The notes under the pieces are model-generated. The model did not search any database, had not been told where the DNA came from, and saw only the letters and a program-made list of their open reading frames with translations. Below, one piece after another: positions 1-10,000 of a stretch of DNA of 17,343 nucleotides. Source of the DNA: UBA11164 sp002420085 (lineage in GTDB: Bacteria; Pseudomonadota; Gammaproteobacteria; Xanthomonadales; Xanthomonadaceae); contig DALYLJ010000054.1 in NCBI GenBank assembly GCA_031976395.1, forward strand, positions 1 through 17,343, read 5' to 3'. The translations under genes were made by a program, and so were the position numbers. Each line of letters starts with the position of its first letter. Position 1 is the first letter of the stretch.

Positions 1-2221
1 GGGTCAGCAGGCGCACCCGATCGGCATCCGACTCCAGCCGCAATCGGGCCTCCTCGGCCGCCGCATCATCATCGGGTCCACCACGCTGACGATCGAACCA
101 GGCCAGCAGTTCCTCCGGACCGGACACACGGGCCGACTGAGCTTGCAGCAGTTCTCCCAGGTGGCGCAGATCGGTCAGGCCACGCTCGCGCCGATCCTCG
201 CCGAACCCGCGACCGGCCTCGGCCGCATGACCGGCCACGGCCAGCACCACAGCCAGGACGCCGGCCTCGCGCCAGCGTTGGCGCCACACATGCAGGCGGC
301 CGGCGTGCTCACGCCAGCCTTCGGGTTGTGCATCGAGTTCCACCATCGCAGCAAAATCGAGGCCGTACAGGTCGGTGGTCAGTGCCGCCCGCACCCGGCC
401 CTCGTCTTCGAGGTGGTGGATGCCGGACAGCAACACGTGCAGATCGCGCGCCAGACTGACCTCGAACACACTGCGTCGGCCAACCCCCACGCAGTGGACA
501 CCACGCTGACGCAGTTCCTCGTGCAGGGCGGCGATGTCATCGTTGCGGGGCAGCAGGACAGCGACATCGCCCGGTCCGACCCGGCGCGAGCCGATCCGGA
601 CATCACCAGCGAGCAGATCGGCGATCGCCTCGGCGCAGTCGGCCAGTGCCCGTCGCCGCCGATCAGGCTGGTTCGGCTCGGGATCGCTGCGGTAGTGGCA
701 GACCAGCGGTCGCCGACACGGCTGACCCTCGATCGACAGGGGATCACGATCGGCATCCGGGCCGGGCTGCACCGGCAAGTAGGCGATGTCGTCCCGGTAG
801 CGGCTCAGGGTACGACCGCCGGCCTCGAACAGGGCGTTGAGGGCGCCAATCAGGGTGGTGCTGGATCGAAAGTTGACCCCCAGGCGCAGATGCCGGTCGG
901 CACTCGTCCGAGCACGTCGATAGACCTCGATGTCACCACCGCGAAAGCCGTAGATCGCCTGCTTGGGATCGCCGATCATCGCCAACAGGCCGCGCGCCTG
1001 GCCGTCGTCGTCACGATGGATGGCATCGAGGATGCCGTACTGAAGGCCATCGGTGTCCTGGAACTCATCGACCAGGATGACCGGCCACTGCTCGAACAGC
1101 CGGTCGGCCAGCGATCGGCCCCGCTCGCCATGCAGGGCATCGGCGACCCGCTCGATCAGGCCGTCGAAGCCGATCCGCCCCTGCTCGGCGGCGATCCGGT
1201 CGCGTCGCGTGCGCAACGCCGCGCGAAACCGGCTCAGAGCGGCGGCCTTGGCCTCGGCCTCGGGCCGGGCCAGAACCGCCGCCAGATCGGCAACCCAGGC
1301 CGGGAAGCCGTCGGCGAAATAGCCGCTACCGTCAGCGTTTTTGAACTGTTTTTCGTCCGGTTCGCGCAGGCTGGCGAGGGTCTTTTCGATCTCTTTGCCG
1401 CCGAACGCTACCGTCGTGTCGCCGGCGTCGATGTGCTCGGCGAGCTTCAGCAGGCTGGTGCGCAGGGCGGAATTGGCGCGAGCGAAGGTGACGGCATCGA
1501 TCCGGGCGCGGATCGTCTGTGCGTTTTCCGGGGCGATCGCCTCGGCCAGACGCATCCCGGCGACCGGGTAGACCTCGACATCGGCACGCGCGACCCGTCG
1601 CAAGGCGTGTCCGAACGTCGCCCGCCCGGCTTCGTACCAGACCCGCTCGCCGGCTTCCAATTCGCCAGGCGACTGCGCCAGACCGCGCCAGAGATCGTCG
1701 ATCAGGGTCTCGTCGAGGTCGTCCAGGGCGCCGCTTTCACCCAGCCCGAAGGCGACCCCGCACTCGATCGGATGATCACGCAGGATGCGCCCACACAGGC
1801 GGTGCAAGGTGCCGATCGGGGCCAGATCGAGATCGGCCAGGGCCAGTTGCAGGCGGATGCGATCGCGCCAGCGCTGATCATCCGACGACCAACGGCCGGC
1901 CAACCAGCCGGCATCGTCGGCCGCTGCCGGCGAGGACATGCCCGTCTCATCCGCGACGTCCGCCGGATCGGTCCGACCCAGTGCCCAGAGCAGCCGGGCA
2001 CGGATGCGCTCGCGCAGTTCCTCCGCCGCCGCTTCGGTGAAGGTGGCCACCGCGATCGCACTCGGCGGCAAGGTCTGCTCCAGCAACAGACGCAGGTACA
2101 GCACGGTGATCGTCCAGGTCTTGCCGGTGCCGGCACTGGCTTCGATCAGGCATCGGCCGGGCGCGGCCAGATCGAGTTCCCGCCAGGATCGCGCGTGTCT
2201 GACGGCGAGGTCCGGGCTCAT
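1..2221 (-). CDS. recB: RecB, exonuclease V beta subunit (3' end cut by window edge)
   Basis: Superfamily 1A (UvrD-like) 3'-to-5' helicase subunit of RecBCD, which processes double-strand breaks and loads RecA. I translated the minus strand from the ATG at 2221 and found 740 uninterrupted codons to the edge. Walker A EASAGTGKT covers residues 27-35 (Lys34). The DEFQDT Walker B box starts at residue 385 (Asp385, Glu386). GDPKQAIYGFRGGD starts at 417 and a downstream NFRSS box is motif IV. The visible part stops in LRLESDADRVRLLT, just before the IHKSKGLEY part of motif V, so the rest of the helicase and the C-terminal nuclease lie outside. The start is fixed by an ATGA overlap with the recC stop and by a GGAGG (2233-2229) seven bases upstream. 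No frameshift or missing helicase residue is seen in the visible part. RecB rather than AddA is supported by the adjacent RecC. Confidence 0.95.
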   Translation of the reverse strand, partial: MSPDLAVRHARSWRELDLAAPGRCLIEASAGTGKTWTITVLYLRLLLEQTLPPSAIAVATFTEAAAEELRERIRARLLWALGRTDPADVADETGMSSPAAADDAGWLAGRWSSDDQRWRDRIRLQLALADLDLAPIGTLHRLCGRILRDHPIECGVAFGLGESGALDDLDETLIDDLWRGLAQSPGELEAGERVWYEAGRATFGHALRRVARADVEVYPVAGMRLAEAIAPENAQTIRARIDAVTFARANSALRTSLLKLAEHIDAGDTTVAFGGKEIEKTLASLREPDEKQFKNADGSGYFADGFPAWVADLAAVLARPEAEAKAAALSRFRAALRTRRDRIAAEQGRIGFDGLIERVADALHGERGRSLADRLFEQWPVILVDEFQDTDGLQYGILDAIHRDDDGQARGLLAMIGDPKQAIYGFRGGDIEVYRRARTSADRHLRLGVNFRSSTTLIGALNALFEAGGRTLSRYRDDIAYLPVQPGPDADRDPLSIEGQPCRRPLVCHYRSDPEPNQPDRRRRALADCAEAIADLLAGDVRIGSRRVGPGDVAVLLPRNDDIAALHEELRQRGVHCVGVGRRSVFEVSLARDLHVLLSGIHHLEDEGRVRAALTTDLYGLDFAAMVELDAQPEGWREHAGRLHVWRQRWREAGVLAVVLAVAGHAAEAGRGFGEDRRERGLTDLRHLGELLQAQSARVSGPEELLAWFDRQRGGPDDDAAAEEARLRLESDADRVRLLT

Positions 2222-5200
2222 GCCGCATCCTCCGTATCGGCCAGATCGATCCAGCGCCACAGATCGGCAGCCACCCTGTCCAGTTCCGCACGGGCCTCGG
2301 TTCCGAGGGCAAAGTCGATCGCGCCGGCCAGCAGATGGGCATAGCCGGGCGGGTAGTCGCGCTCGCCTAGTGCGCGGGTTCCGAACGTCCGATCGCCACC
2401 CGAACCGGCATCGCCGATGAAGTCCGCCGACACCCGCACGCGATCACCGACCGCTGCCCGCCAACTGGTCCGGGGGAAATACCAATGCGGCCGAACGATC
2501 GCCTGCTGCCGGAACTCGATCAGTGCCGCGAGGCGTTCGACCAGTTCGGCACGAGCCTGCGCGACCGCCGGACGGTCATCACGCTCGGCGGATCGAACCT
2601 GCCGTGCGTCCCAGGCGGCGATCGCCTGTTGCCAGGGGGCATCCGACTGTTCGGCCAACAGCGCCATCCGGACCGGGCGCTCGAACGGCATCGACAGGCG
2701 CAGCAAGGCCCATTCGATGAAGGCCGGAATGCGTTCGCGGAAGCTGAGTTCCGATTCCGATCGCTTGCCCGGAAAGGCATCGAACAGCCACTCGGCACCG
2801 CTGCTGCGCCGGACCCGTCCGGACTCGCCGATCACCATCCACGGTCCGATCTCGATGGCATGACGGACCGGGTGCGCCGGCGGCAGCCGACCCTCCTCGA
2901 AAACCGGATGCTGGCCAGCGCTGGCCAGCAGGGCGTCAACCCGCTGCCGTTCGGCCTGCCACGCCTGCTGACCGGGCCGACCCGGCGGCAGCAGACCGCA
3001 GGCAGCCAGCCAGATCGGCGGTTCGGCCGGGGCGGTCGGTAATCCCTGCTCGGCGGCATGCTGGAACACCCGCACACCGACCCGATCGATCCGTTCGAAG
3101 CGCTCGGCCAGCGGCTCGCGCTCGGCCAGCCGATCCGGTTCCAGCGCATCGAGGCGAATCCGCAGGCAGTCACGCAACACGTGCCGGGCCGGATCGCGGT
3201 AATAGGCCAGCAGGTCGCGCAGGGCGACCTCGATGGTCGTTCCCGATGCGACCCCGATGTCCGCTTCGGCCACTGTCGATGGCCGATAGAAGACCTGGGC
3301 ATGCGCTGCTCCGGTCGGGGCTGGCTGGATCGACTCCGGGCAGGCCAGCCGATAGTCGGCCTGCATGAAGGAAAACAGCGCCGGATCGCTGGCAGGGGAC
3401 GACCGAACGCCGCTCTCGTCATCGCCAGCGACGCCCCCGGAAGCCCGGAAATAGCGGCGATCGAACGGCTGCAATGGGTGGTAGACCAGCCAGGGTCGCA
3501 CGTCCGCATCGGCATCGGGCGCGATACCGGCGGCGGTATCGAGTGCGGCCAGCAATTCCGCCAGCGGTGCCGCTGGATTGCGCGGCCGATCGTCATGCAC
3601 GCCCTCGCCGAGGTAACTCAGGTGCAGACGCCAGCGCGCCGCCATCACCGTTTCGAGAAACAGGTAGCGATCGTCGCTGCGGGTATCGCGATCACCGATC
3701 CGACGCAGACGCTGCATCGGATCGAGCGCGACTTCACCACCGGGTCGCGGGTACTCGCCATCGTTCAGCCCGAGCACGGCGATCATGCGAAACGGAATCG
3801 CCCGCTGCGGCACCATCCCGCACACGGTGATGGCACCCAGCAGGAAGTGCTGGCGATCGGGCACACTGGCCAGCCGCTCCAGCCAGACATCACGCACCAC
3901 CGAGAATTCCAGCACCGGATCCAGCCCTTGACTGGCGGTCTCATCGGCCAGTGCCGCCAGCGCCGACCGCAGCACCCGCCAGGCATCGACCGCCACCGAA
4001 TCGTGCGGATCGATGGCAAACAACGCATCCAGATGGGCCAACCACAGGGACACCCAGTGCGATGCCGGGCGGGCCATGCGGCTGCCCTCGACCACGGCCG
4101 ACACCTCACGCAGCAGAAGCTCGAAGCGGCCGAGCAGATCGGCACGCGGGCCATCGATGCCGGGAATCGTCGCCAGCACGGCGGCATCCGGAAGACTGAG
4201 CAGATCGACCCGTTCATCGCCGAGCGCACCGACCGCATGGCTCGCCAACAAGCGATCCATCGCCCAGGCCAGGCTGTGCTCGGCCAGAGCCGGCACCTCG
4301 AACCGGCTGCGATGCTCGGCATCCAGCGCCCAAGCGGCGCGAACCTCGACCAGCCAGTCGGCGATCTCGGCCAGATCATCCTCGTCGAAACGGAACCGAC
4401 GACGGACCGCCGGTTGTCCGGCCAGATCGAGCAGTTCGGGGGCGGTCACCCGCGACTGCGGCAGGGCCAACAGGCTCTCGAAGGCCAGAAACAGCGGATG
4501 CAGGGTCCGCAACGGCACATCGGCCAGGTGATAGGGCAGACGACCGGCGAAGCCACCTGCACTGCCCGGCAGGTCGAACACCGCCGGCAGCAGGGGCAGG
4601 TAGGCAGCGATGTCGGGCGCCATCACCACGATGTCGGACGGCATGAGTCCGGGATCGTCGGCCAGCGCCCGCAGCAGTTGATCACGCAGCACCTCCAGTT
4701 CGCGCAGCCGGGTGCGACAGACATGGACCCGCAACGAGGCATCGCTGCGCTGATCCGACGGACATCCGAGCAGACTCGGATCGAGTCGTCGGATGCTCTC
4801 CTGCACCCGCGCCAGGCGATCGGTCGGCATCGCATCGGACTCGCTGTGATCGGCCGCGTGGCGGACATCGATTGCCGGACCCTCATCGTCATGCAGGGCC
4901 ATGAAGAAATGCTGGCCGAGTCGGCCCCAGCGCGCCAGCAGTGGGTGCGATCGCTCCTGCTCGAAGTACCAGGCTTCCGCGTCCGGCGAGAATGGCTCAC
5001 GCAACGCCTGCTCGCGCAAGGCCCGGCGCGGATCGAGCAATCCCCCCCAATATTCCCGGCAGGGATCAGGCAGGTACAGGACCACCGTGCGGTGCCGTGC
5101 CAGCGCTCGCAGCACCGCCAGTTCCGGTGGCGGCAGGTGGGCGATGCCGAACAGATGGACCGGTTCGACCACTGCCTCGCCGGCATCATCGGCCAGCGCC

Positions 5201-5787
5201 GTCAGTAGCGCTGTGACCCGCTCGCCGCGATGGGCGATGCCGATTTCTCGCCTGAGTAGATGCCAGAGTGGGCCGAGCACGTCATCGTGTGGCTCGGCCG
5301 CCGCATCACGCGCCCAGGCTGCCAGCCAGTCCGGCCGGTAGGCCAGATAGCGGCTGTAGACCCCGGCCAAGCGGTCGGCCAGCCGAAATCGGCGGCGGGC
5401 AGACTCGCTGGACCCGACATCGAAATACCGCGCCAGACGCGGCGACGGCAGCCGGTCCAGTGCCGCGTGGATGCGCCAGCGCAGACAGTCGCGGCGATAC
5501 GACGCGGCCGCCTCGGCTTCGATCCCGAGCAGACGACGTGCAAGATCGTCGAACCAGGTGCCCGGCAGTACGACATCGAGATTGGCGACGATGCCATCGT
5601 TGCCGCGACTGCGCGCCAATGCCCCGAGCAGCCAGTGACGCATGCCCGGATGCGCGGCGACCACCGTCTGTGGTGCCAGCGGATCGTCCGGCGCAGTCGC
5701 CCGCAACAGGGTGTCGAGCGGCTCCAGCAGCGCCTCCAGCCGACTGGCGCGGTAAACGATCAGACCGGTGTTGCTATCGTCTGGCAC
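2218..5787 (-). CDS. recC: RecC, exonuclease V gamma subunit
   Basis: RecC is the Chi-recognition and scaffold subunit of RecBCD, with inactive helicase-like folds. The protein is 1189 residues, slightly longer than E. coli RecC (about 1122). Family landmarks in order are an N-terminal RHWLLGALARSRGNDGIVAN block near residue 50, SRYLAYRPDWLAAW around 145, VHLFGIAHLPPPELAVLRAL followed by DPCREYWGG around 210-250, and LGLNDGEYPR in the middle. All match E. coli RecC blocks as I remember them. The start is GTG at 5787, preceded by AGGA seven bases upstream; the nearest upstream ATG is out of frame. It overlaps recB by four bases (ATGA), implying translational coupling. It is divergent from queD across about 190 bases, where I see only a weak possible -10 (TATTCT, minus, 5873-5868) and no convincing -35. 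recD is presumably beyond the left edge. Confidence 0.95.
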   Translation of the reverse strand: MPDDSNTGLIVYRASRLEALLEPLDTLLRATAPDDPLAPQTVVAAHPGMRHWLLGALARSRGNDGIVANLDVVLPGTWFDDLARRLLGIEAEAAASYRRDCLRWRIHAALDRLPSPRLARYFDVGSSESARRRFRLADRLAGVYSRYLAYRPDWLAAWARDAAAEPHDDVLGPLWHLLRREIGIAHRGERVTALLTALADDAGEAVVEPVHLFGIAHLPPPELAVLRALARHRTVVLYLPDPCREYWGGLLDPRRALREQALREPFSPDAEAWYFEQERSHPLLARWGRLGQHFFMALHDDEGPAIDVRHAADHSESDAMPTDRLARVQESIRRLDPSLLGCPSDQRSDASLRVHVCRTRLRELEVLRDQLLRALADDPGLMPSDIVVMAPDIAAYLPLLPAVFDLPGSAGGFAGRLPYHLADVPLRTLHPLFLAFESLLALPQSRVTAPELLDLAGQPAVRRRFRFDEDDLAEIADWLVEVRAAWALDAEHRSRFEVPALAEHSLAWAMDRLLASHAVGALGDERVDLLSLPDAAVLATIPGIDGPRADLLGRFELLLREVSAVVEGSRMARPASHWVSLWLAHLDALFAIDPHDSVAVDAWRVLRSALAALADETASQGLDPVLEFSVVRDVWLERLASVPDRQHFLLGAITVCGMVPQRAIPFRMIAVLGLNDGEYPRPGGEVALDPMQRLRRIGDRDTRSDDRYLFLETVMAARWRLHLSYLGEGVHDDRPRNPAAPLAELLAALDTAAGIAPDADADVRPWLVYHPLQPFDRRYFRASGGVAGDDESGVRSSPASDPALFSFMQADYRLACPESIQPAPTGAAHAQVFYRPSTVAEADIGVASGTTIEVALRDLLAYYRDPARHVLRDCLRIRLDALEPDRLAEREPLAERFERIDRVGVRVFQHAAEQGLPTAPAEPPIWLAACGLLPPGRPGQQAWQAERQRVDALLASAGQHPVFEEGRLPPAHPVRHAIEIGPWMVIGESGRVRRSSGAEWLFDAFPGKRSESELSFRERIPAFIEWALLRLSMPFERPVRMALLAEQSDAPWQQAIAAWDARQVRSAERDDRPAVAQARAELVERLAALIEFRQQAIVRPHWYFPRTSWRAAVGDRVRVSADFIGDAGSGGDRTFGTRALGERDYPPGYAHLLAGAIDFALGTEARAELDRVAADLWRWIDLADTEDAA

Positions 5788-5979
5788 TGCGGGTTCCTGT
5801 CATCGAAAGAGGGTCCGGATGGATCCAGACACGGCGCCAGTCTGCATCGATCCGATCGCAGGGCATGAGAATAGCCCGTTGCCGACAGCCATCGTCGATA
5901 ATGACCGGCCGGCCCGCCCGCCGCCATCGACCGCCGCTGCGCATCCACAGTGGCCCCAGCCCAGCGTCCGACCTTCCGC

Positions 5980-6351
5980 ATGGACATCTTCAAGATCTTC
6001 ACCCTCGAAATCGCCCACCGCCTGCCCAATGTTCCCGATGGGCACAAGTGCGCCCGCCTGCACGGACACAGCCTGCGGGTCGAGATCCGAGTGACCGGCA
6101 CGCCCGACCCGCATACCGGCTGGGTGATGGACTTCGCCGACATCAAGGCCGCCTTCCGGCCGCTGTTCGAGCAACTCGACCACCACTACCTCAACGACAT
6201 TCCCGGCCTGGAAAATCCGACCTCGGAAATCATCGCCCGCTGGCTCTGGCAGCGCCTGCAACCGGCCCTGCCCGGCCTGTCCGAGGTGATCGTCCACGAG
6301 ACCTGCACCGCAGGCGCCCGCTATCGCGGCGATCCGCAGGATCGAGCCTGA
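5980..6351 (+). CDS. queD: QueD, 6-carboxy-5,6,7,8-tetrahydropterin synthase
   Basis: QueD converts 7,8-dihydroneopterin triphosphate to 6-carboxytetrahydropterin, the first dedicated step toward preQ0 and queuosine in tRNA. The 123-residue product closely follows E. coli QueD: AHRLPNVPDGHKCARLHGH holds catalytic Cys24 and zinc ligands His13, His28 and His30. PHTGWVMDFADIK, LDHHYLNDIPGLENPTSE (Asp67-His68) and HETCTAGARYRG (Glu107, pterin binding) follow. I chose ATG at 5980 because MDIFKIFTLE aligns with the family N terminus; an in-frame GTG at 5950 would add ten residues unlike the family. Neither start has a clear Shine-Dalgarno sequence. queE and queC are not in the window, so the pathway must be scattered. 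There is no sign of a preQ1 riboswitch upstream. Confidence 0.96.
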   Translation: MDIFKIFTLEIAHRLPNVPDGHKCARLHGHSLRVEIRVTGTPDPHTGWVMDFADIKAAFRPLFEQLDHHYLNDIPGLENPTSEIIARWLWQRLQPALPGLSEVIVHETCTAGARYRGDPQDRA

Positions 6352-6458
6352 CCGCCCGCCGCGCCTGGAATTTCATCGAAATCATGCACCGCACCAGGCA
6401 ACACACTTCAATTAAATCAAAAAGATGAACAAACATTCAGGATAAATAGCGGGTTTAT

Positions 6459-6473
6459 TGTTGCGCTGCAACA
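6459..6473. promoter_or_regulatory. Candidate PhaR-type operator (TGC palindrome)
   Basis: TGTTGC-GCT-GCAACA is a perfect inverted repeat with a three-base centre in the leader of the phasin gene. PhaR repressors, which sense PHA granules and control phasin genes, are known to bind TGC-rich palindromes of this style. Its position over the proposed -35 element fits a repressor site. PhaR itself is not encoded here, so the assignment rests on motif likeness and location. Confidence 0.5.
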
Positions 6474-6489
6474 TGATTCGCGCTAGGCT
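6461..6489 (+). promoter_or_regulatory. Candidate sigma-70 promoter of the phasin gene
   Basis: TTGCGC (6461-6466) and TAGGCT (6484-6489) are separated by 17 bases, about 40 bases upstream of the phasin ATG. Each hexamer matches the consensus only moderately. Support comes from the spacing, the AT-rich DNA immediately upstream (about 6400-6460, far below the window's G+C) and the palindrome lying over the -35. Confidence 0.4.
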
Positions 6490-6529
6490 GGTTCCAGTAC
6501 CCGCCGCTCCACCAGCCAGGAGACCGACC

Positions 6530-6934
6530 ATGTTCGACCAACTCGCCACCCCGTTCGCCAACCAGACCCGTCAGTTCGCCGATGCCGCCCTCAAGGCCAA
6601 CGCGCTGACCCTCAACAGCCTGGAACAGATCGTCAACCTCCAGGTCAAGACCTTCGAGGACCGTTTCGCCGCCACCCTGGCCTTCCTCAGTGAAGCCGGC
6701 GACGTGCGCGATCCGGAAGCCCTCAAGGCGTTCCTGCCGAAGAGCGCCCAACTCGCCAAGGACCACGCCGAGACCGTCTACCATGCCTCCCAGGAGATCT
6801 TCGCGCAGACGCTGAAGACCCAGGAAGCGCTGGCCGAACTGGTCAAGGGACAGTTCGAGGCGGTCAACGAAGAGTTCGCCAAGGCCAGCCCGGCTGCCAA
6901 GACCGCGCGCAAGCCGGCCGCCGTCGCCAAGTAA
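6530..6934 (+). CDS. Phasin family protein (PHA granule-associated)
   Basis: A small amphipathic helical protein of 134 residues that would coat polyhydroxyalkanoate granules in the cytoplasm. Phasin-like features are an N terminus of the type MFDQLATPFANQTRQFADAA, the segment NALTLNSLEQIVNLQVKTFE (about residues 22-41), long helices without cysteine, and an Ala/Lys-rich tail ending KTARKPAAVAK. The start at 6530 is set by AGGAGA (6518-6523) about six bases upstream; a longer in-frame TTG start at 6458 would have to begin inside the palindrome and promoter. It is a single-gene unit ending at the terminator at 7018-7050. No PHA synthase, depolymerase or PhaR gene is in the window, so granule association is inferred from family resemblance. 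Confidence 0.85.
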   Translation: MFDQLATPFANQTRQFADAALKANALTLNSLEQIVNLQVKTFEDRFAATLAFLSEAGDVRDPEALKAFLPKSAQLAKDHAETVYHASQEIFAQTLKTQEALAELVKGQFEAVNEEFAKASPAAKTARKPAAVAK

Positions 6935-7017
6935 TCTCCGAGAAGTTCCCGTCCACGACAGTGGATCGGCGCTCCCCCGCTCACTCCCTCCCTCCCATTG
7001 GGGCACCAGCGCTGAAG

Positions 7018-7050
7018 CCCGGCGGATCACATCCGCCGGGTTTTCTTTTT
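7018..7050 (+). terminator. Rho-independent terminator after the phasin gene
   Basis: A ten-base perfect stem (CCCGGCGGAT at 7018-7027 pairing with ATCCGCCGGG at 7031-7040, loop CAC) is followed directly by TTTTCTTTTT. The T tract lies on the plus strand only, so it ends the phasin transcript and shields the convergent RND operon, whose stop codon is at 7078-7076. No matching T tract exists for the opposite direction. Confidence 0.9.
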
Positions 7051-7075
7051 GCACGACGGCAGGTCCGGCCGGTGG

Positions 7076-10000
7076 TCAGGCCGCGCTGACGGCGACTCGA
7101 TCACGCCCGAGCAGCAGGTAGAACGCCGGCAACACGAACAGGGTGAACACCGTCCCAAGGGTCATTCCAGCGGCAATCACCAGGCCGATCGCGAAGCGGG
7201 CCGCCGAGCCCGGCCCGGAGGCGATCAACAGCGGCACCACCGCCAGCACCAGCGAGGCCGTGGTCATCAGCACGGGCCGCAGGCGGATCGAGGCGGCCTG
7301 CTCGATCGCCTCGCGCTTGGACAGTCCGCGCGCCAACAGGGTGTTGGCAAACTCGACGATCAGGATGCCGTGCTTGGAAATCACCCCGATCAGGGTGACC
7401 AGGCCGACCTGGGTGTAGATGTTCAGGGTGGTCAGCCCGAGCGAGACGAAGATCATCGCGCCACAGATCGCCATCGGCACGGTGACCAGCATGATCAGCG
7501 GATCGCGAAAACTCTCGAACTGCGCCGCCAGCACCAGATAGATCGCCAGCAGGGCGAACAGGAAGGTCATCGCCATGGCATCACCCTCCACCTTGAACTG
7601 ACGCGACTGGCCGGCGTAATCGACCGTGTAACCGCTCGGCAGGATCGCTGCGGCGGCCTCCTCCAGCACCGCCAGGGCATCGCCGAGTGCCACCCCAGGA
7701 CGAGGCACGGCCGAGATCGTCACGCTGTTGAGTTGCTGAAAGCGATTGAGCGCGCGCGGCTGCACCTCGTCCTGCAAATCAACCACGGCCGCCAATGGCA
7801 CCAGGCGGCCGTCGCCGGCCCGGGTGTAGTAGCCCGCCAGTTGTTCGGGCGTCAGCCGGTCGCTGCGCCGCACCTGCGGGATGACCTTGTAGGAACGGTT
7901 CTCCAACGAGAACCGGTTGCTGTAGGCACCCGACAGCATCGCCGACAGATCGGCAGCGATCTGGCGCATGTCGATGCCCAGTGCTGCCGCCTTGTCACGG
8001 TCGATCCGCAATTGGGTGCGCGGTTTGTCGATCTTGAGATCGGAGTTGAGGAAGATGAACCGGCGGCTCTCGAAGCCCTTGGCGATGATCTGATCGGCGA
8101 CTTCCTGCAATGCTGCCACCGGCATCGTCGAGCCAATCACGAACTCGACCGGAAAGCCACCGCCACCCGGGGTCGGCAACGGCGGTGGAATCAGAACCGC
8201 GACCTGGATGCCGGCAATCCGGTCGATTTCCGGTTGCACCGACGCCTGCAAGACCTGCTCGGTGCTTCGGCTGCGCTCGCTCCACGGATCGAGCACGAAA
8301 CCGGCAATTGCATTGGAGGTCGAGGCGGCACCGGCAGCCCCCTCGAACCCGTTGATCAGGAACAGATTGCCGACCTCGGGAACCTCGGCGGCGATCTCTG
8401 CGATGCGCGTGGTGTAGCGTTCGAGGTAATCGAGCGTCGTGTAGGGGTCGGAGTCGGCGATGGTCAGGATGAAACCCTGGTCCTCCTGCGGCGCCAGTTC
8501 CGACTGCGAGGAGACGAACAGCAACCAGGTCGCGACCAGCAGCAGGCCACCGAACACCAGGGCCACGGAACGGGTCTCCAGGGTCGAGTGCAGCATCCGC
8601 ATGTAGACCATGCGCAAGGACTCGAAACGGGCATCGAGCCAGGTCTCCAGCCGTCCACGCGCCTGCTCGCGCGGTTGCAACAGATGGGCACACATCATCG
8701 GCGACAGGGTCAGCGCGACCACGCCGGAAATCAGCACCGCACCGGCCAGGGTGAAGGCGAACTCGACGAACAGGGTTCCGCTCAGGCCACCGAGAAAACC
8801 GATCGGCAGATACACCGCGATCAGGGTGGTGGTCATCGCCACCACCGGCCAGGCCAGCTCACGGGCACCGACCAGGGCCGCCTCGCGCGGTGCCATGCCG
8901 TCCTCGATGTGTCGGTGGATATTCTCCAGCACGATGATGGCATCATCGACCACGATGCCGATCGCCAGCACCATTGCCAGCAGGGTCATCAGATTGATCG
9001 AGAAGCCGAACGTCCACATCAGGAACAGACCGCCGACCAGGGACAGCGGCACCGCCACCGCCGGCACGATCACGCTGCGCAGCGAGCCGAGAAACAGGAA
9101 GATCACCACGATCACGATCACCACCGCTTCGACGATGGTCCAGACCACTTCGTCGATGGCATCCCGGATGTAGACCGTGCTGTCGTAGGGGATTCGGGCA
9201 TCCAGCCCCTCCGGCAGAGCGGGCAGGATGTCCCGATCCCAGACCGTGCGCACGGCAGCGATCACGTCCAGAGCGTTGGCGTCGGGCGCCACGAACACGC
9301 CGATGAAGGTGGCATTCTCGCCGTTGAAGACCACCGAACTGGCGTAGTTTTCCGAACCCAGTTCGACCTCGGCGACGTCGGCGAGACGGACGATCGAATC
9401 ACCCTCGCCACGCAGCACCAGATCCGCGAAGGCGGCGGGATCGCGCAGATCGGTGCTGGCGGTGAGATCGACCGCAACCATCTGGCCCTTGCTGGCACCG
9501 ACCGCCGACAGCACGTTGTTGCTGCGCAGCGCGGCGACCACATCGCTGGCAGTCAGGCCGCGCGCGGCCATCCGCTCCGGATCAAGCCAGACCCGGATCG
9601 CAAAAGTCCGATCACCGAGAATCTGTGCGCGCTGCACGCCCGGCAGAGTGGACAGCTTGGGTTCGACCACCCGCACCAGATAGTCGGTGATCTGGCTGTC
9701 GCTCAGCACCGACGAATAGAACGACATGTACATCGCCGCCGTGGCGTCGCCCTGGCTCAGTTCGACCACCGGATCCTCGGCCTCGACCGGCAGTTCGCCA
9801 CGCAGCTTGTTGACCTTGGCAGCGATCTCGGTGAGCGCGGCATTGGGGTCGGCATCGAGCCGCAGGAAGGCACTGACCCGACTGCGGCTCGGCGAACTGC
9901 TCGACACCAGGTAATCGATGCCGGTGGCACTGGCGATCTCGCGCTCAAGCGGCGTGGTGATGAATCCCTGGATCAGATCGGCATCGGCACCGACGTAGGC

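Noticed and set aside
143..2344. A 733-codon open frame on the plus strand opposite recB
   Set aside because: The minus strand encodes RecB with all helicase motifs in order; the plus-strand product has no recognisable domain and a composition typical of a shadow.
3058..5208. A 716-codon open frame on the plus strand opposite recC
   Set aside because: It is rich in Gln, His, Arg and Ile with no motif, and lies wholly inside a convincing RecC gene.
5788..5979. Possible promoters in the recC-queD divergent region (TTGCCG with GATAAT, plus strand; TATTCT, minus strand)
   Set aside because: The plus-strand pair is only 12 bases apart, and the minus-strand -10 lacks a -35 at any normal spacing. 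No LexA-type site was seen.
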